A stretch of 5,859 bases of DNA, from NCBI GenBank assembly GCA_007570905.1, contig RKSI01000158.1, positions 1 to 5,859 on the forward strand, written 5' to 3'. A program made the translations under genes and the position numbers. Position 1 is the stretch's first letter. The number at the start of each line of letters is the position of its first letter. The notes beneath the pieces were generated by a model. That model was not told where the DNA came from and made no database searches. It worked only from the letters and a program-made list of their open reading frames with translations. Shown here in pieces: positions 1 through 5,176 of the stretch. Source of the stretch: Gammaproteobacteria bacterium. Lineage in GTDB: Bacteria > Pseudomonadota > Gammaproteobacteria > Poriferisulfidales > Oxydemutatoraceae.

Positions 1-9
1 CGCCGTCCA

Positions 10-44
10 AAAGGCGTTCAAGCGGCCTTTCAGGCGCCGGCCGC
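10..44 (-). terminator. Possible weak terminator or 3' structure after purA
   Basis: Only 49 bases follow the purA stop. Two mutually exclusive hairpins can form on the minus strand: GCGGCC (39-44) with GGCCGC (22-27), and AAAGGC (25-30) with GCCTTT (10-15). The second is followed by one more T (9), so it ends in four Ts, and then by GG. That is too short a T run for a convincing intrinsic terminator, but the position right after the last gene of the block fits one. The window edge cuts off anything further. Confidence 0.3.
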
Positions 45-49
45 ACCGC

Positions 50-1318
50 TCAATCAAACAGCCGCGAGCGAATGATGTTGTCGTCGCGGCCCGGCCCGAC
101 CGACAGCAGCGACACCGGCACGCCGACGCGCTCCTCTATCCACTCCACATAGCCGCGCACCGCGCGCGGCAATTCCTGATAGCGGCGCACGCCGCCGATG
201 CTCTCGTCCCAGCCTTCCAGTTCGGCGTACTCCGGCTCGCAGTCGTCCGGCGCGCCGCCGCCGCCGCGCGTGTTCTTGTAGCCGGTGCACACGCGCAGCG
301 TCTCTATGCCCTCCAGCACATCCAGTTTGGTCAGGCACAGCGTGTCCACGCCGTTCAGGTCGGCGGCGTAGCGCAGCGCGACGCTGTCGAGCCAGCCGCA
401 GCGCCGCGCCCTGCCGGTGGTGGCGCCGACCTCGCCGCCGCGCTCCGCCAGACGCCGCCCGGTGTCGTCGTGCAGTTCGGTCGGAAACGGCCCGTTGCCG
501 ACGCGCGTCGTGTATGCCTTGACGACGCCGGCGACGCGCCCCAGATGGCGCGCGGCGAAGCCGGCGCCGCAGGCGATGTTGCCGGCGGCGGTGTTGGACG
601 AGGTCACAAACGGCCAGGTGCCGTGGTCAATGTCCAGCAGCGCGCCCTGCGCGCCCTCAAACAGGATGTTGGCGCCGGCGCGGTGCAATTCGGCGAGGCG
701 TTCGGGCACCGGGCACATCATCTGCATCAACTCGTCGCGGCGCGACAGGATGAAGTCCAGGTCGGCGCGCCAGTCCCAGGTTTCGGTTTGGTAATAGTTG
801 CCGAGCATAAAGTTGTGATACTGCGCCAGCGACTCCAGTTTTGCGGCGAAGCCTGCGGCATCGGCGACATCGGCCAGGCGCAACGCGCGGCGCGCCGCCT
901 TGTCTTCGTAGGCCGGGCCGATGCCCTTGCCGGTGGTGCCGATGGCGCCGCCGACGCGCGCCGCCTCGCGCGCGAGGTCCAGCAGGCGGTGGCATTCCAG
1001 CAGCAGCGGGCACGCGCCCGACAACCGCAGCCGCGCCGCGACTTCGGCGGCGCCGGCGCCGAACGACTCCACCTCGGCGAACAGCGCGCGCGGCGACAGC
1101 ACCACGCCGTTGCCTATCAGGCACTCCACGCCCGGCCTCACCGCGCCCGACGGCAGCAAATGCAGTATCTTCGTCTCGCCGTTGATGACGATGGTGTGGC
1201 CCGCGTTGTGCCCGCCCTGAAAGCGCACGACGGCGCCGGCGTCGGCGGTCAGGCAATCCACTATCTTGCCCTTGCCCTCGTCGCCCCACTGCAAACCGAT
1301 GACGGCGGCGGCGGTCAT
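50..1318 (-). CDS. purA: Adenylosuccinate synthase
   Basis: This enzyme joins IMP and aspartate using GTP to give adenylosuccinate, the first committed step from IMP to AMP, in the cytoplasm. The 422 residues are close to the usual bacterial length of about 430. The N-terminal GLQWGDEGKGK loop (8-18) carries Asp13, and GGHNAGHT (35-42) carries His41, matching the E. coli catalytic pair by number. GTTGKGIGPAYEDK (127-140) followed by Arg143 is the IMP site. GATTGRARR (298-306) is the aspartate-binding loop with Arg303 and Arg305. TKLD (330-333) is the guanine-recognition motif, and SVGPGRDDN (406-414) lies near the C-terminus. The start is supported by the first motif falling at its normal distance, but no clear Shine-Dalgarno precedes it. 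A glycine-rich stretch (351-355) in a surface-loop region is slightly unusual. It is the last gene of the hflK block, 100 bp after hisZ, and no separate promoter is visible in that gap. All key residues are present, so the enzyme should be active. Confidence 0.98.
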   Translation of the reverse strand: MTAAAVIGLQWGDEGKGKIVDCLTADAGAVVRFQGGHNAGHTIVINGETKILHLLPSGAVRPGVECLIGNGVVLSPRALFAEVESFGAGAAEVAARLRLSGACPLLLECHRLLDLAREAARVGGAIGTTGKGIGPAYEDKAARRALRLADVADAAGFAAKLESLAQYHNFMLGNYYQTETWDWRADLDFILSRRDELMQMMCPVPERLAELHRAGANILFEGAQGALLDIDHGTWPFVTSSNTAAGNIACGAGFAARHLGRVAGVVKAYTTRVGNGPFPTELHDDTGRRLAERGGEVGATTGRARRCGWLDSVALRYAADLNGVDTLCLTKLDVLEGIETLRVCTGYKNTRGGGGAPDDCEPEYAELEGWDESIGGVRRYQELPRAVRGYVEWIEERVGVPVSLLSVGPGRDDNIIRSRLFD

Positions 1319-1363
1319 GACACGCCGCCGGACATTTCACGGCGCGGCGTGCGGCCAGGCGCC

Positions 1364-1385
1364 GCGGCGCATTCGCCCGCGCCGC
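1364..1385 (-). other. GC-only hairpin in the hisZ-purA gap
   Basis: The 100-bp gap between the hisZ stop and the purA start (1319-1418) holds no open frame I would call and no AT-rich promoter-like site. Its clearest structure is a perfect 7-bp inverted repeat, GCGGCGC at 1364-1370 against GCGCCGC at 1379-1385, with an 8-base loop. There is no T run after it, so it is not a standard intrinsic terminator. It could stabilise or slow the transcript between the two genes. In DNA this GC-rich such a hairpin can also arise by chance, hence the modest confidence. Confidence 0.35.
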
Positions 1386-1418
1386 CGCGCGATGCCGTTC
1401 CCGGCGCAAACGCCGCCG

Positions 1419-2624
1419 TCACGACGCTTCCCTGACAACCCATTTGCCGCCGTCACGCACCAGCGCGCGCGCGCCGGCGGCGTTCGCGGCGGCGTCAAAC
1501 TGCACCGCGACGCGCTCGCCCGCCGCGCGCAGCGACGCGATCTTCTCGTGCAATGCCGGGTCGTCGTCGGGCGGCGCGCAGATGGTTTGCGCCGCGCCCG
1601 CCGCAGTCTCCGCCGCCGCGCCGTCGTCGTCGCCGAGCGCGGCCAGCAGTTTCAAGTCGCTGCTGAAACCCACCGCCGGCCTCGCCTTGCCGAACGATTC
1701 GCCGACATTGTTGTAACGCCCGCCGCGCGCGATTTCCTGGCCGATGGACGGCACATACCCGGCGAACACCAGCCCGGTCTCGTAGTGATAGCCGGGCAAT
1801 TCGGCCAGATTGCAGTGCAGTTGGACGCCGGGATGACTGCGCGCCAGCGCATCGGCGACGCTTTGCAGTTCGTCCAGCGCATCGGCCACCTGCGGCACCG
1901 CGCCGGCGTAGCGCCTGCGCGCCTCGTCCAGCACGCCGGCGTCGCCGTAGAGGTCGGCGAGCGACACAAACCATTCAATCTGGCCGCGCGCCACGCCCTG
2001 CTCCAGCAGATACGCCTCAATCTCGTGGCCGGCCTTGGTGTTCAGCAAATCCAGCAGGCGCTCGCTGCGTTCGGGCGCAAGCCCGGCGGCCTGCGCGAAG
2101 CCGCGGCAAATGCCGACATGCCCGACACCCAGATGCACGCCGTCGACGCCGGCGGCGTCCAGCGCCGCCAGCATCAGGCGTATCACCTCTGTGCTGCTGC
2201 CGACGCCTTCGTGCCCGTAAATCTCGGCGCCGAATTGCAGCGGCGAGCGCGACCCGGAAACGCCGCCGCAGCGCGCCTTCAGCACCTGGCCCGCGTAGCA
2301 AAGGCGGTTGATGCCGTGCGCGTGCAACATATGGGCGTCCATGCGCGCCACCTGCGGCGTCATGTCGGCGCGAATGCCGAGCATGCGCCCGCTCGACTGG
2401 TCGGTGAGTTTGAAAACCTGAAGGTTGAGTTCGTCGTCGGCGTCGGCCAGCAGCGATTCCAGATACTCAATCAGCGGCGTGATGACCAGTTCATAGCCCC
2501 ATGCGTCAAACAAATCAAGCACGCGGCGGCGCAGGCCCTCAATGCGCCGCGCCTCGCCCGGCAGCGCCTGCTCGACGCCGTCCGGCAAAAGCCAACGCTT
2601 GGAACTGGAATCCCGGCCTGCCAT
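1419..2624 (-). CDS. hisZ: ATP phosphoribosyltransferase regulatory subunit HisZ
   Basis: HisZ is a catalytically inactive relative of histidyl-tRNA synthetase. It assembles with short-form HisG to make the enzyme that condenses ATP and PRPP in the first step of histidine synthesis, and it mediates histidine feedback. The 401 residues (family about 390) hold the class II synthetase-like core: WLLPDGVEQALP (11-22), YELVITPLIEYLESLL (44-59), the motif-2-like IRADMTPQVARMDAH (84-98), LQFGAEIYG (129-137), and the motif-3-like GGRYNNVGESFGKARPAVGFS (301-321). There is no anticodon-binding domain, which separates it from a true HisRS. The C-terminal part contains an acidic/Ala-rich linker (about 331-357) and a short tail ending KWVVREAS. 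The start has AGG six bases upstream (2631-2633) and lies 30 bp after the DUF2065 stop, consistent with co-transcription. hisG is not in the window and must be elsewhere. Confidence 0.95.
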   Translation of the reverse strand: MAGRDSSSKRWLLPDGVEQALPGEARRIEGLRRRVLDLFDAWGYELVITPLIEYLESLLADADDELNLQVFKLTDQSSGRMLGIRADMTPQVARMDAHMLHAHGINRLCYAGQVLKARCGGVSGSRSPLQFGAEIYGHEGVGSSTEVIRLMLAALDAAGVDGVHLGVGHVGICRGFAQAAGLAPERSERLLDLLNTKAGHEIEAYLLEQGVARGQIEWFVSLADLYGDAGVLDEARRRYAGAVPQVADALDELQSVADALARSHPGVQLHCNLAELPGYHYETGLVFAGYVPSIGQEIARGGRYNNVGESFGKARPAVGFSSDLKLLAALGDDDGAAAETAAGAAQTICAPPDDDPALHEKIASLRAAGERVAVQFDAAANAAGARALVRDGGKWVVREAS

Positions 2625-2654
2625 CGCCCGCCTGCGGTTGTCGTCGGGGCGGAA

Positions 2655-2846
2655 TCAGTAGCCGGCGATATAAACCAGCAGCGCGCCGCCCGCCAGCGCG
2701 ACAAAGCCGAACAGCCGCAGCCGGAAGTTGCTGAGGTTCTCGGTTATTCTCGCGGCGGCGCGCGATTTGTCGGGGCTGACGAACGGCAGTATGCCTTCAA
2801 TTATCATCACCAGGCCGAAGGCGACGAACAGGTCCGACCATCTCAT
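2655..2846 (-). CDS. DUF2065 family small inner-membrane protein (YjeT-like)
   Basis: This is a 63-residue protein with two hydrophobic segments, about residues 5-22 (LFVAFGLVMIIEGILPFV) and 44-62 (RLFGFVALAGGALLVYIAG). They are separated by a short basic and polar loop containing SPDKSRAAARITENLSN, so it is probably a membrane hairpin. The opening MRWSDLFVAFGLVMIIEGILPF and the total length match the DUF2065/YjeT family (E. coli YjeT is 65 residues), which commonly follows hflC. The biochemical function is unknown. The position right after hflKC suggests, without proving, a link to the HflKC-FtsH membrane complex. The frame stays open upstream to about 3266, but that part overlaps hflC and has arginine-rich shadow composition, so I chose the ATG at 2846. 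It lies 31 bp after the hflC stop, with a weak GGGTGA eight bases upstream. Confidence 0.9.
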   Translation of the reverse strand: MRWSDLFVAFGLVMIIEGILPFVSPDKSRAAARITENLSNFRLRLFGFVALAGGALLVYIAGY

Positions 2847-2877
2847 CCGGCTGTCACCCGCTGCAAGCGACGGCGGC

Positions 2878-3738
2878 TTAGTTGCCGCCCTGCTGGCCGA
2901 AATAATTGAAGAATTCTGAATCCGGCTCAAGCACCAGCGTATCGGTGCCGCCGAAGGCGCCCTCGTAGGCGTTGATGCTGCGCAGGAATGCGTAAAACTC
3001 CGGGTCCTGGCTGTAGGCCGCGGCGTAGGTCGCCGCCGATTGGGCGTCGCCGTCGCCGCGTATCTTCTCGGCGTCGCGGTACGCCTTGGCGACAATCTCG
3101 GTGCGCTCGCGGTCGGCCTTGGCGCGAATGCGCTCGGCCTCTTCCATGCCGCGCGCGCGGAAGTCGCGCGCCACGCGGTTGCGCTCGGCGCGCATCCGCG
3201 AATACACCGCGCCGCTGACATCGTCGGGCAGGTCGATGCGGCTGACGCGCACATCCACCACCTCAATGCCCAGTTGCCCGGCCAGTTCGTTGGCCTTGCC
3301 GCGCAGGATGTTCATGATCTCGCTGCGCTCGCCGGAAACCGCCTGCTGTATCGTGCGCTTGCCGAACTCGTTGCGCAGGCCGTCCTTCATGATTTGCGAC
3401 AGCCTGCTCTGCGCGTTGCGCTCGTCGCCGCGCGTGGCGCGGTAATACTGCGCGACATCGCGGATTCTCCATTTGGCGAAGAAGTCCACCGTCACATTCT
3501 TCTTCTCCACCGTCAGAAAACTCTCCGGCCTCGCGTTCAGCGTCAGGATGCGCGCGTCAAAGACCTCGGCGTTGTTAATCAGCGGATACTTGAAGTGCAG
3601 GCCCGGCTTGATGTCGGACTCGACAATCTCGCCCAGCCGGAACAGCAGCGCCTTCTCGCGCTCATCCACGATGTAGGTCGAGAAATAAACGACGACCGCG
3701 AGCAGGCCGACGACGGTCAGCGCGATTTTACCGGGCAT
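2878..3738 (-). CDS. hflC: HflC, SPFH/band 7 protein of the FtsH modulator complex
   Basis: HflC forms with HflK a large ring or cage in the inner membrane that encloses FtsH and modulates its proteolysis of membrane and soluble substrates. The 286-residue protein starts with a single membrane anchor (about 4-22), followed directly by the band 7 opening VDEREKALLFRLGEI (24-38) and the SPFH domain (to about 180). Family features include PGLHFKYPLI (45-54), VTVDFFAKWRIRD (82-94), GIEVVDVRVSRIDLP (157-171) and the charged helix RMRAERNRVARDFRARGMEEAERIRAKADRE (181-211), the coiled-coil part. The tail has DPEFYAFLRSINAYE (245-259) and LVLEPDSEFFNYF (268-280), both typical of HflC. It is somewhat shorter than E. 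coli HflC (334). The ATG lies inside the end of hflK, an 11-base overlap with a strong Shine-Dalgarno, which points to coupled translation of the two partners. Confidence 0.97.
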   Translation of the reverse strand: MPGKIALTVVGLLAVVVYFSTYIVDEREKALLFRLGEIVESDIKPGLHFKYPLINNAEVFDARILTLNARPESFLTVEKKNVTVDFFAKWRIRDVAQYYRATRGDERNAQSRLSQIMKDGLRNEFGKRTIQQAVSGERSEIMNILRGKANELAGQLGIEVVDVRVSRIDLPDDVSGAVYSRMRAERNRVARDFRARGMEEAERIRAKADRERTEIVAKAYRDAEKIRGDGDAQSAATYAAAYSQDPEFYAFLRSINAYEGAFGGTDTLVLEPDSEFFNYFGQQGGN

Positions 3739-4894
3739 TGCGCCCCTCCCGCGCGCCGCGTATGGCCTGGCGCACCTGCGATGAAAGATTGTCGCGCGCC
3801 GACGACGAGGCGCCGTCCGGCATGGCGCCGCCGCCCTGTGCGCCGGCGGGCGCGGTCTGCTCGCCGCCGCCCCTGGTCAGGCGGTCCAGCGGCAGATAGA
3901 AGATGTTGTTGCCGCCTTCCACATCCACCATCACCTTGTTGCTGCGCGACAGCACCGACTGCATCGCCTGCAAATACAGGCGCTTGCGCGTCACCTTCGG
4001 CGCCTTGCGGTATTCCTCGTGCAGTTTCAGGAAGCGCTGCGCCTCGCCCTCGGAATTGGCGATGACCTTCTCGCGGTAGGCGGTGGCCTCCTGCATCATG
4101 CGCGCCGCCTCGCCGCGCGCCTGCGGGATGATGCCGTTGGAATAGGTCTCGGCCTCGTTGATAAAGCGAATCTCGTCCTCGCGCGCCTTGATGGCGTCGG
4201 CAAACGCGCCCTGCACCGCCTCCGGCGGCTGCGACTGCTGCAAGTTCACCGTCACCACTTCAAGGCCGGATTCGTAGTCGTCCAGCACCTGCTGCATCAA
4301 CTGCTTTATCATCGCGGCTATTTCGGCGCGCCCCTCGCCGAGTATGAAGTCCATGCGGCTTTTGCCGACGACCTCGCGCAGCGCGCTCTCCATCACCTGA
4401 AACAGCGTGCCGACCGACTGGTCGCGGAAATCCTCGGCCACATCGGGCAGGCGCACATTGAACAGATAGTCGCCGGCGTCCTTGATGCGGTATTGCACCG
4501 CCAGTTCCACCTCGACGATGTTCTCGTCCTGCGTCAGCATATGTGACTGGTTCTGCGCCGAGCGTATCCGGTCCACATCCACTTCCTCCACGGTCTCAAC
4601 CGGAAACGGGATGTGCCAGTGCGGGCCGGGCAGCGTGGTGGCGCTGTACGCGCCGAAGCGCAGTTCAACGCCGCGCTGTCCTTCGCTGACAATGTAGATG
4701 CCGGAGAAAAGCCACACCGCGACGGCCAGCGCCAGCACCAGGCCGATGTTCACTGAGCCGAAGCGCCCGCCGCCGCCGCCGCGCCCGCCGCCGAAGCCGC
4801 CGAACAATTTTCGGAAGAGATCGAACAAATCGGGCGGGCCGCGGTCATCCGCTTTCCACGGGTCGCGCTCGCCGTTTGACTGGTTCCAGGGCAT
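3728..4894 (-). CDS. hflK: HflK, SPFH/band 7 protein of the FtsH modulator complex
   Basis: HflK is the partner of HflC in the membrane complex that surrounds the FtsH protease. The 388 residues (E. coli 419) begin with the family's short cytoplasmic opening MPWNQ...DPW, then PDLFDLFRKLFGGFGGG and a glycine-rich linker (31-46). A membrane segment follows (about 48-68), then the band 7 domain from IVSEGQRGVELRFG (68-81). Diagnostic segments are LPGPHWHIPFPVETVEEVDV (88-107), MLTQDENIVEVELAVQYRI (119-137) and VNLQQSQPPEAVQGAFADAI (216-235). A long coiled-coil region (about 236-300) and YLQAMQSVLSRSNKVMVD (307-324) come next. The C-terminal 50 residues are Gly/Ala/Ser-rich and likely disordered. 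It is the first gene after a strong predicted promoter with a 5' UTR of about 49 bases. The Shine-Dalgarno is weak (GAGA). hfq and hflX, often found directly upstream, are absent here. Confidence 0.97.
   Translation of the reverse strand: MPWNQSNGERDPWKADDRGPPDLFDLFRKLFGGFGGGRGGGGGRFGSVNIGLVLALAVAVWLFSGIYIVSEGQRGVELRFGAYSATTLPGPHWHIPFPVETVEEVDVDRIRSAQNQSHMLTQDENIVEVELAVQYRIKDAGDYLFNVRLPDVAEDFRDQSVGTLFQVMESALREVVGKSRMDFILGEGRAEIAAMIKQLMQQVLDDYESGLEVVTVNLQQSQPPEAVQGAFADAIKAREDEIRFINEAETYSNGIIPQARGEAARMMQEATAYREKVIANSEGEAQRFLKLHEEYRKAPKVTRKRLYLQAMQSVLSRSNKVMVDVEGGNNIFYLPLDRLTRGGGEQTAPAGAQGGGAMPDGASSSARDNLSSQVRQAIRGAREGRNAR
3745..3749 (-). promoter_or_regulatory. Strong Shine-Dalgarno of hflC inside hflK
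   Basis: On the minus strand GGAGG sits six bases before the hflC ATG, within the last codons of hflK. It supports the hflC start at 3738. Because the two genes overlap by 11 bases, translation of hflC can be coupled to termination of hflK. Confidence 0.8.
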
Positions 4895-4895
4895 G

Positions 4896-4917
4896 GTGTT
4901 CTCGGTGTGCTCTCGGT
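4896..4917 (-). repeat. 11-bp tandem direct repeat just before the hflK start
   Basis: On the minus strand the eleven-base unit ACCGAGAGCAC (4907-4917) is followed at once by ACCGAGAACAC (4896-4906), a 10/11 match, ending one base before the hflK ATG. Each copy contains GAGA, the only Shine-Dalgarno-like element here. The second copy puts GAG about six bases before the start codon, so the duplication gives hflK two weak, equally built ribosome-contact sites. The repeat is seen directly; its role in translation is inference. Confidence 0.65.
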
Positions 4918-4925
4918 TGTCATCG

Positions 4926-4941
4926 GCCCGGAAAACCGGGC
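4926..4941 (-). promoter_or_regulatory. Stem-loop at the predicted 5' end of the hflK mRNA
   Basis: A perfect 6-bp all-GC inverted repeat, GCCCGG-TTTT-CCGGGC on the minus strand, begins about two bases after the predicted transcription start (about 4943). A stem this close to a 5' end is known to protect mRNAs from 5'-dependent decay. It is followed by about 31 bases of unstructured leader before the hflK ATG, with no T tract, so it is not a terminator. The stem is identical to that of the repeated hairpins at 5020-5041, 5087-5102 and 5161-5176, but its loop is TTTT instead of CTGA, and no second hairpin lies beside it. It may be a diverged partial copy of that repeat. Confidence 0.6.
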
Positions 4942-4950
4942 TTGAGGGGG

Positions 4951-4979
4951 ATTATACCAATGATGGGGGCTTTTGTCCC
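4951..4979 (-). promoter_or_regulatory. Sigma-70-type promoter of the hflK-hflC-DUF2065-hisZ-purA block
   Basis: On the minus strand there is a perfect -10 box TATAAT (4951-4956) preceded by TGG (4957-4959), giving an extended -10 (TGnTATAAT). A -35-like GGGACA (4974-4979; four of six consensus bases) stands at the ideal 17-bp spacing. The predicted start is near 4943-4944, about 49 bases before hflK. The discriminator between the -10 box and the start is C-rich (CCCCCTC), a feature known from promoters repressed by ppGpp in proteobacteria. It is one of the few AT-containing patches in an otherwise GC-rich stretch and has the right orientation and distance for hflK. No comparable promoter is visible before hflC, DUF2065, hisZ or purA, so it probably serves the whole block. 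Confidence 0.8.
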
Positions 4980-4983
4980 AACC

Positions 4984-5041
4984 GCGCCTGCCTGCCAGGC
5001 GCCGCCTTATTGGGGGGTTGCAGCCCGGTCAGCCGGGCTGC
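4984..5041 (-). repeat. Two-hairpin repeat, unit 1 (hflK-proximal)
   Basis: This is the copy nearest the hflK promoter. Hairpin A has a 9-bp perfect stem, 5020-5028 with 5033-5041, and the four-base loop CTGA on the minus strand. Seventeen bases away, hairpin B pairs GCGCCTG (4984-4990) with CAGGCGC (4996-5002), a 7-bp stem with a 5-base loop. Both stems are longer than in the other two units. The linker at 5003-5019 is less like the others (it has TTATTGGGGGG where they have GGATTC-GGG). The unit ends only five bases before the -35 element. Confidence 0.75.
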
Positions 5042-5051
5042 TGCCACAGCC

Positions 5052-5102
5052 GCGCCTTCTGCGGGCGCCGCCGGATTCGGGGCCGTGCCCGGTCAGCCGG
5101 GC
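5052..5102 (-). repeat. Two-hairpin repeat, unit 2
   Basis: Hairpin A is GCCCGG-CTGA-CCGGGC on the minus strand (5087-5102), a 6-bp stem. Hairpin B pairs GCGCC (5052-5056) with GGCGC (5064-5068) around a 7-base loop. The 18-base linker (5069-5086) reads CGCCGGATTC then GGGG on the plus strand, matching unit 3 closely. The B loop differs from that of unit 3 while the stem is unchanged. The start of this unit lies 68 bases from the matching point in unit 1. Confidence 0.75.
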
Positions 5103-5126
5103 CGCTGCTTTGGCATGGCCGCAGCC

Positions 5127-5176
5127 GCGCCGTTGCCAGGCGCCGCCGGATTCTCGGGCTGCCCGGTCAGCCGGGC
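5127..5176 (-). repeat. Two-hairpin repeat, unit 3, overlapping the DJ-1/PfpI stop codon
   Basis: Hairpin A is GCCCGG-CTGA-CCGGGC on the minus strand (5161-5176). Its loop holds the TGA stop codon (5167-5169) of the DJ-1/PfpI gene, and its upstream arm encodes that protein's last Pro-Gly. Hairpin B pairs GCGCC (5127-5131) with GGCGC (5139-5143) around a 7-base loop. The linker (5144-5160) reads CGCCGGATTC-TCGGG on the plus strand. It lies 75 bases from the matching point in unit 2. Weaker similarity to unit 2 continues about 24 bases further into the coding region, ending at a shared GCCGCAGC. Confidence 0.75.

Noticed and set aside
470..1435. Long open frame on the plus strand opposite purA (321 codons)
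   Set aside because: It is antisense to a purA with every catalytic motif intact. Its Arg/Ala/Gln/His-rich composition is what GC-rich antisense frames give, and no domain is recognisable.
1266..2909. Long open frame on the plus strand opposite hisZ and DUF2065 (547 codons)
   Set aside because: It runs antisense across two confident genes and the gaps between them, and it has arginine- and alanine-rich shadow composition. Its length is explained by the scarcity of stop codons in GC-rich DNA.
2847..3266. Upstream extension of the DUF2065 reading frame to 203 codons
   Set aside because: The extra 140 codons overlap hflC in another frame and are Arg/Ser/Thr/Pro-rich noise. The family protein is about 63 residues and starts at the ATG at 2846.
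3040..4065. Long open frame on the plus strand opposite hflC and hflK
   Set aside because: It is antisense to both SPFH genes, crosses their junction, and shows no membrane, signal or domain pattern of its own.
5020..5041. Intrinsic terminator for the DJ-1/PfpI gene
   Set aside because: The 9-bp GC stem is strong, but it is followed on the minus strand by AACCCCCC, not a T tract. The same holds for the other two copies.
4984..5176. CRISPR array
   Set aside because: There are only three copies, the repeats are imperfect with two palindromes each, the spacings vary, the intervening sequences resemble each other, and no cas gene is nearby.
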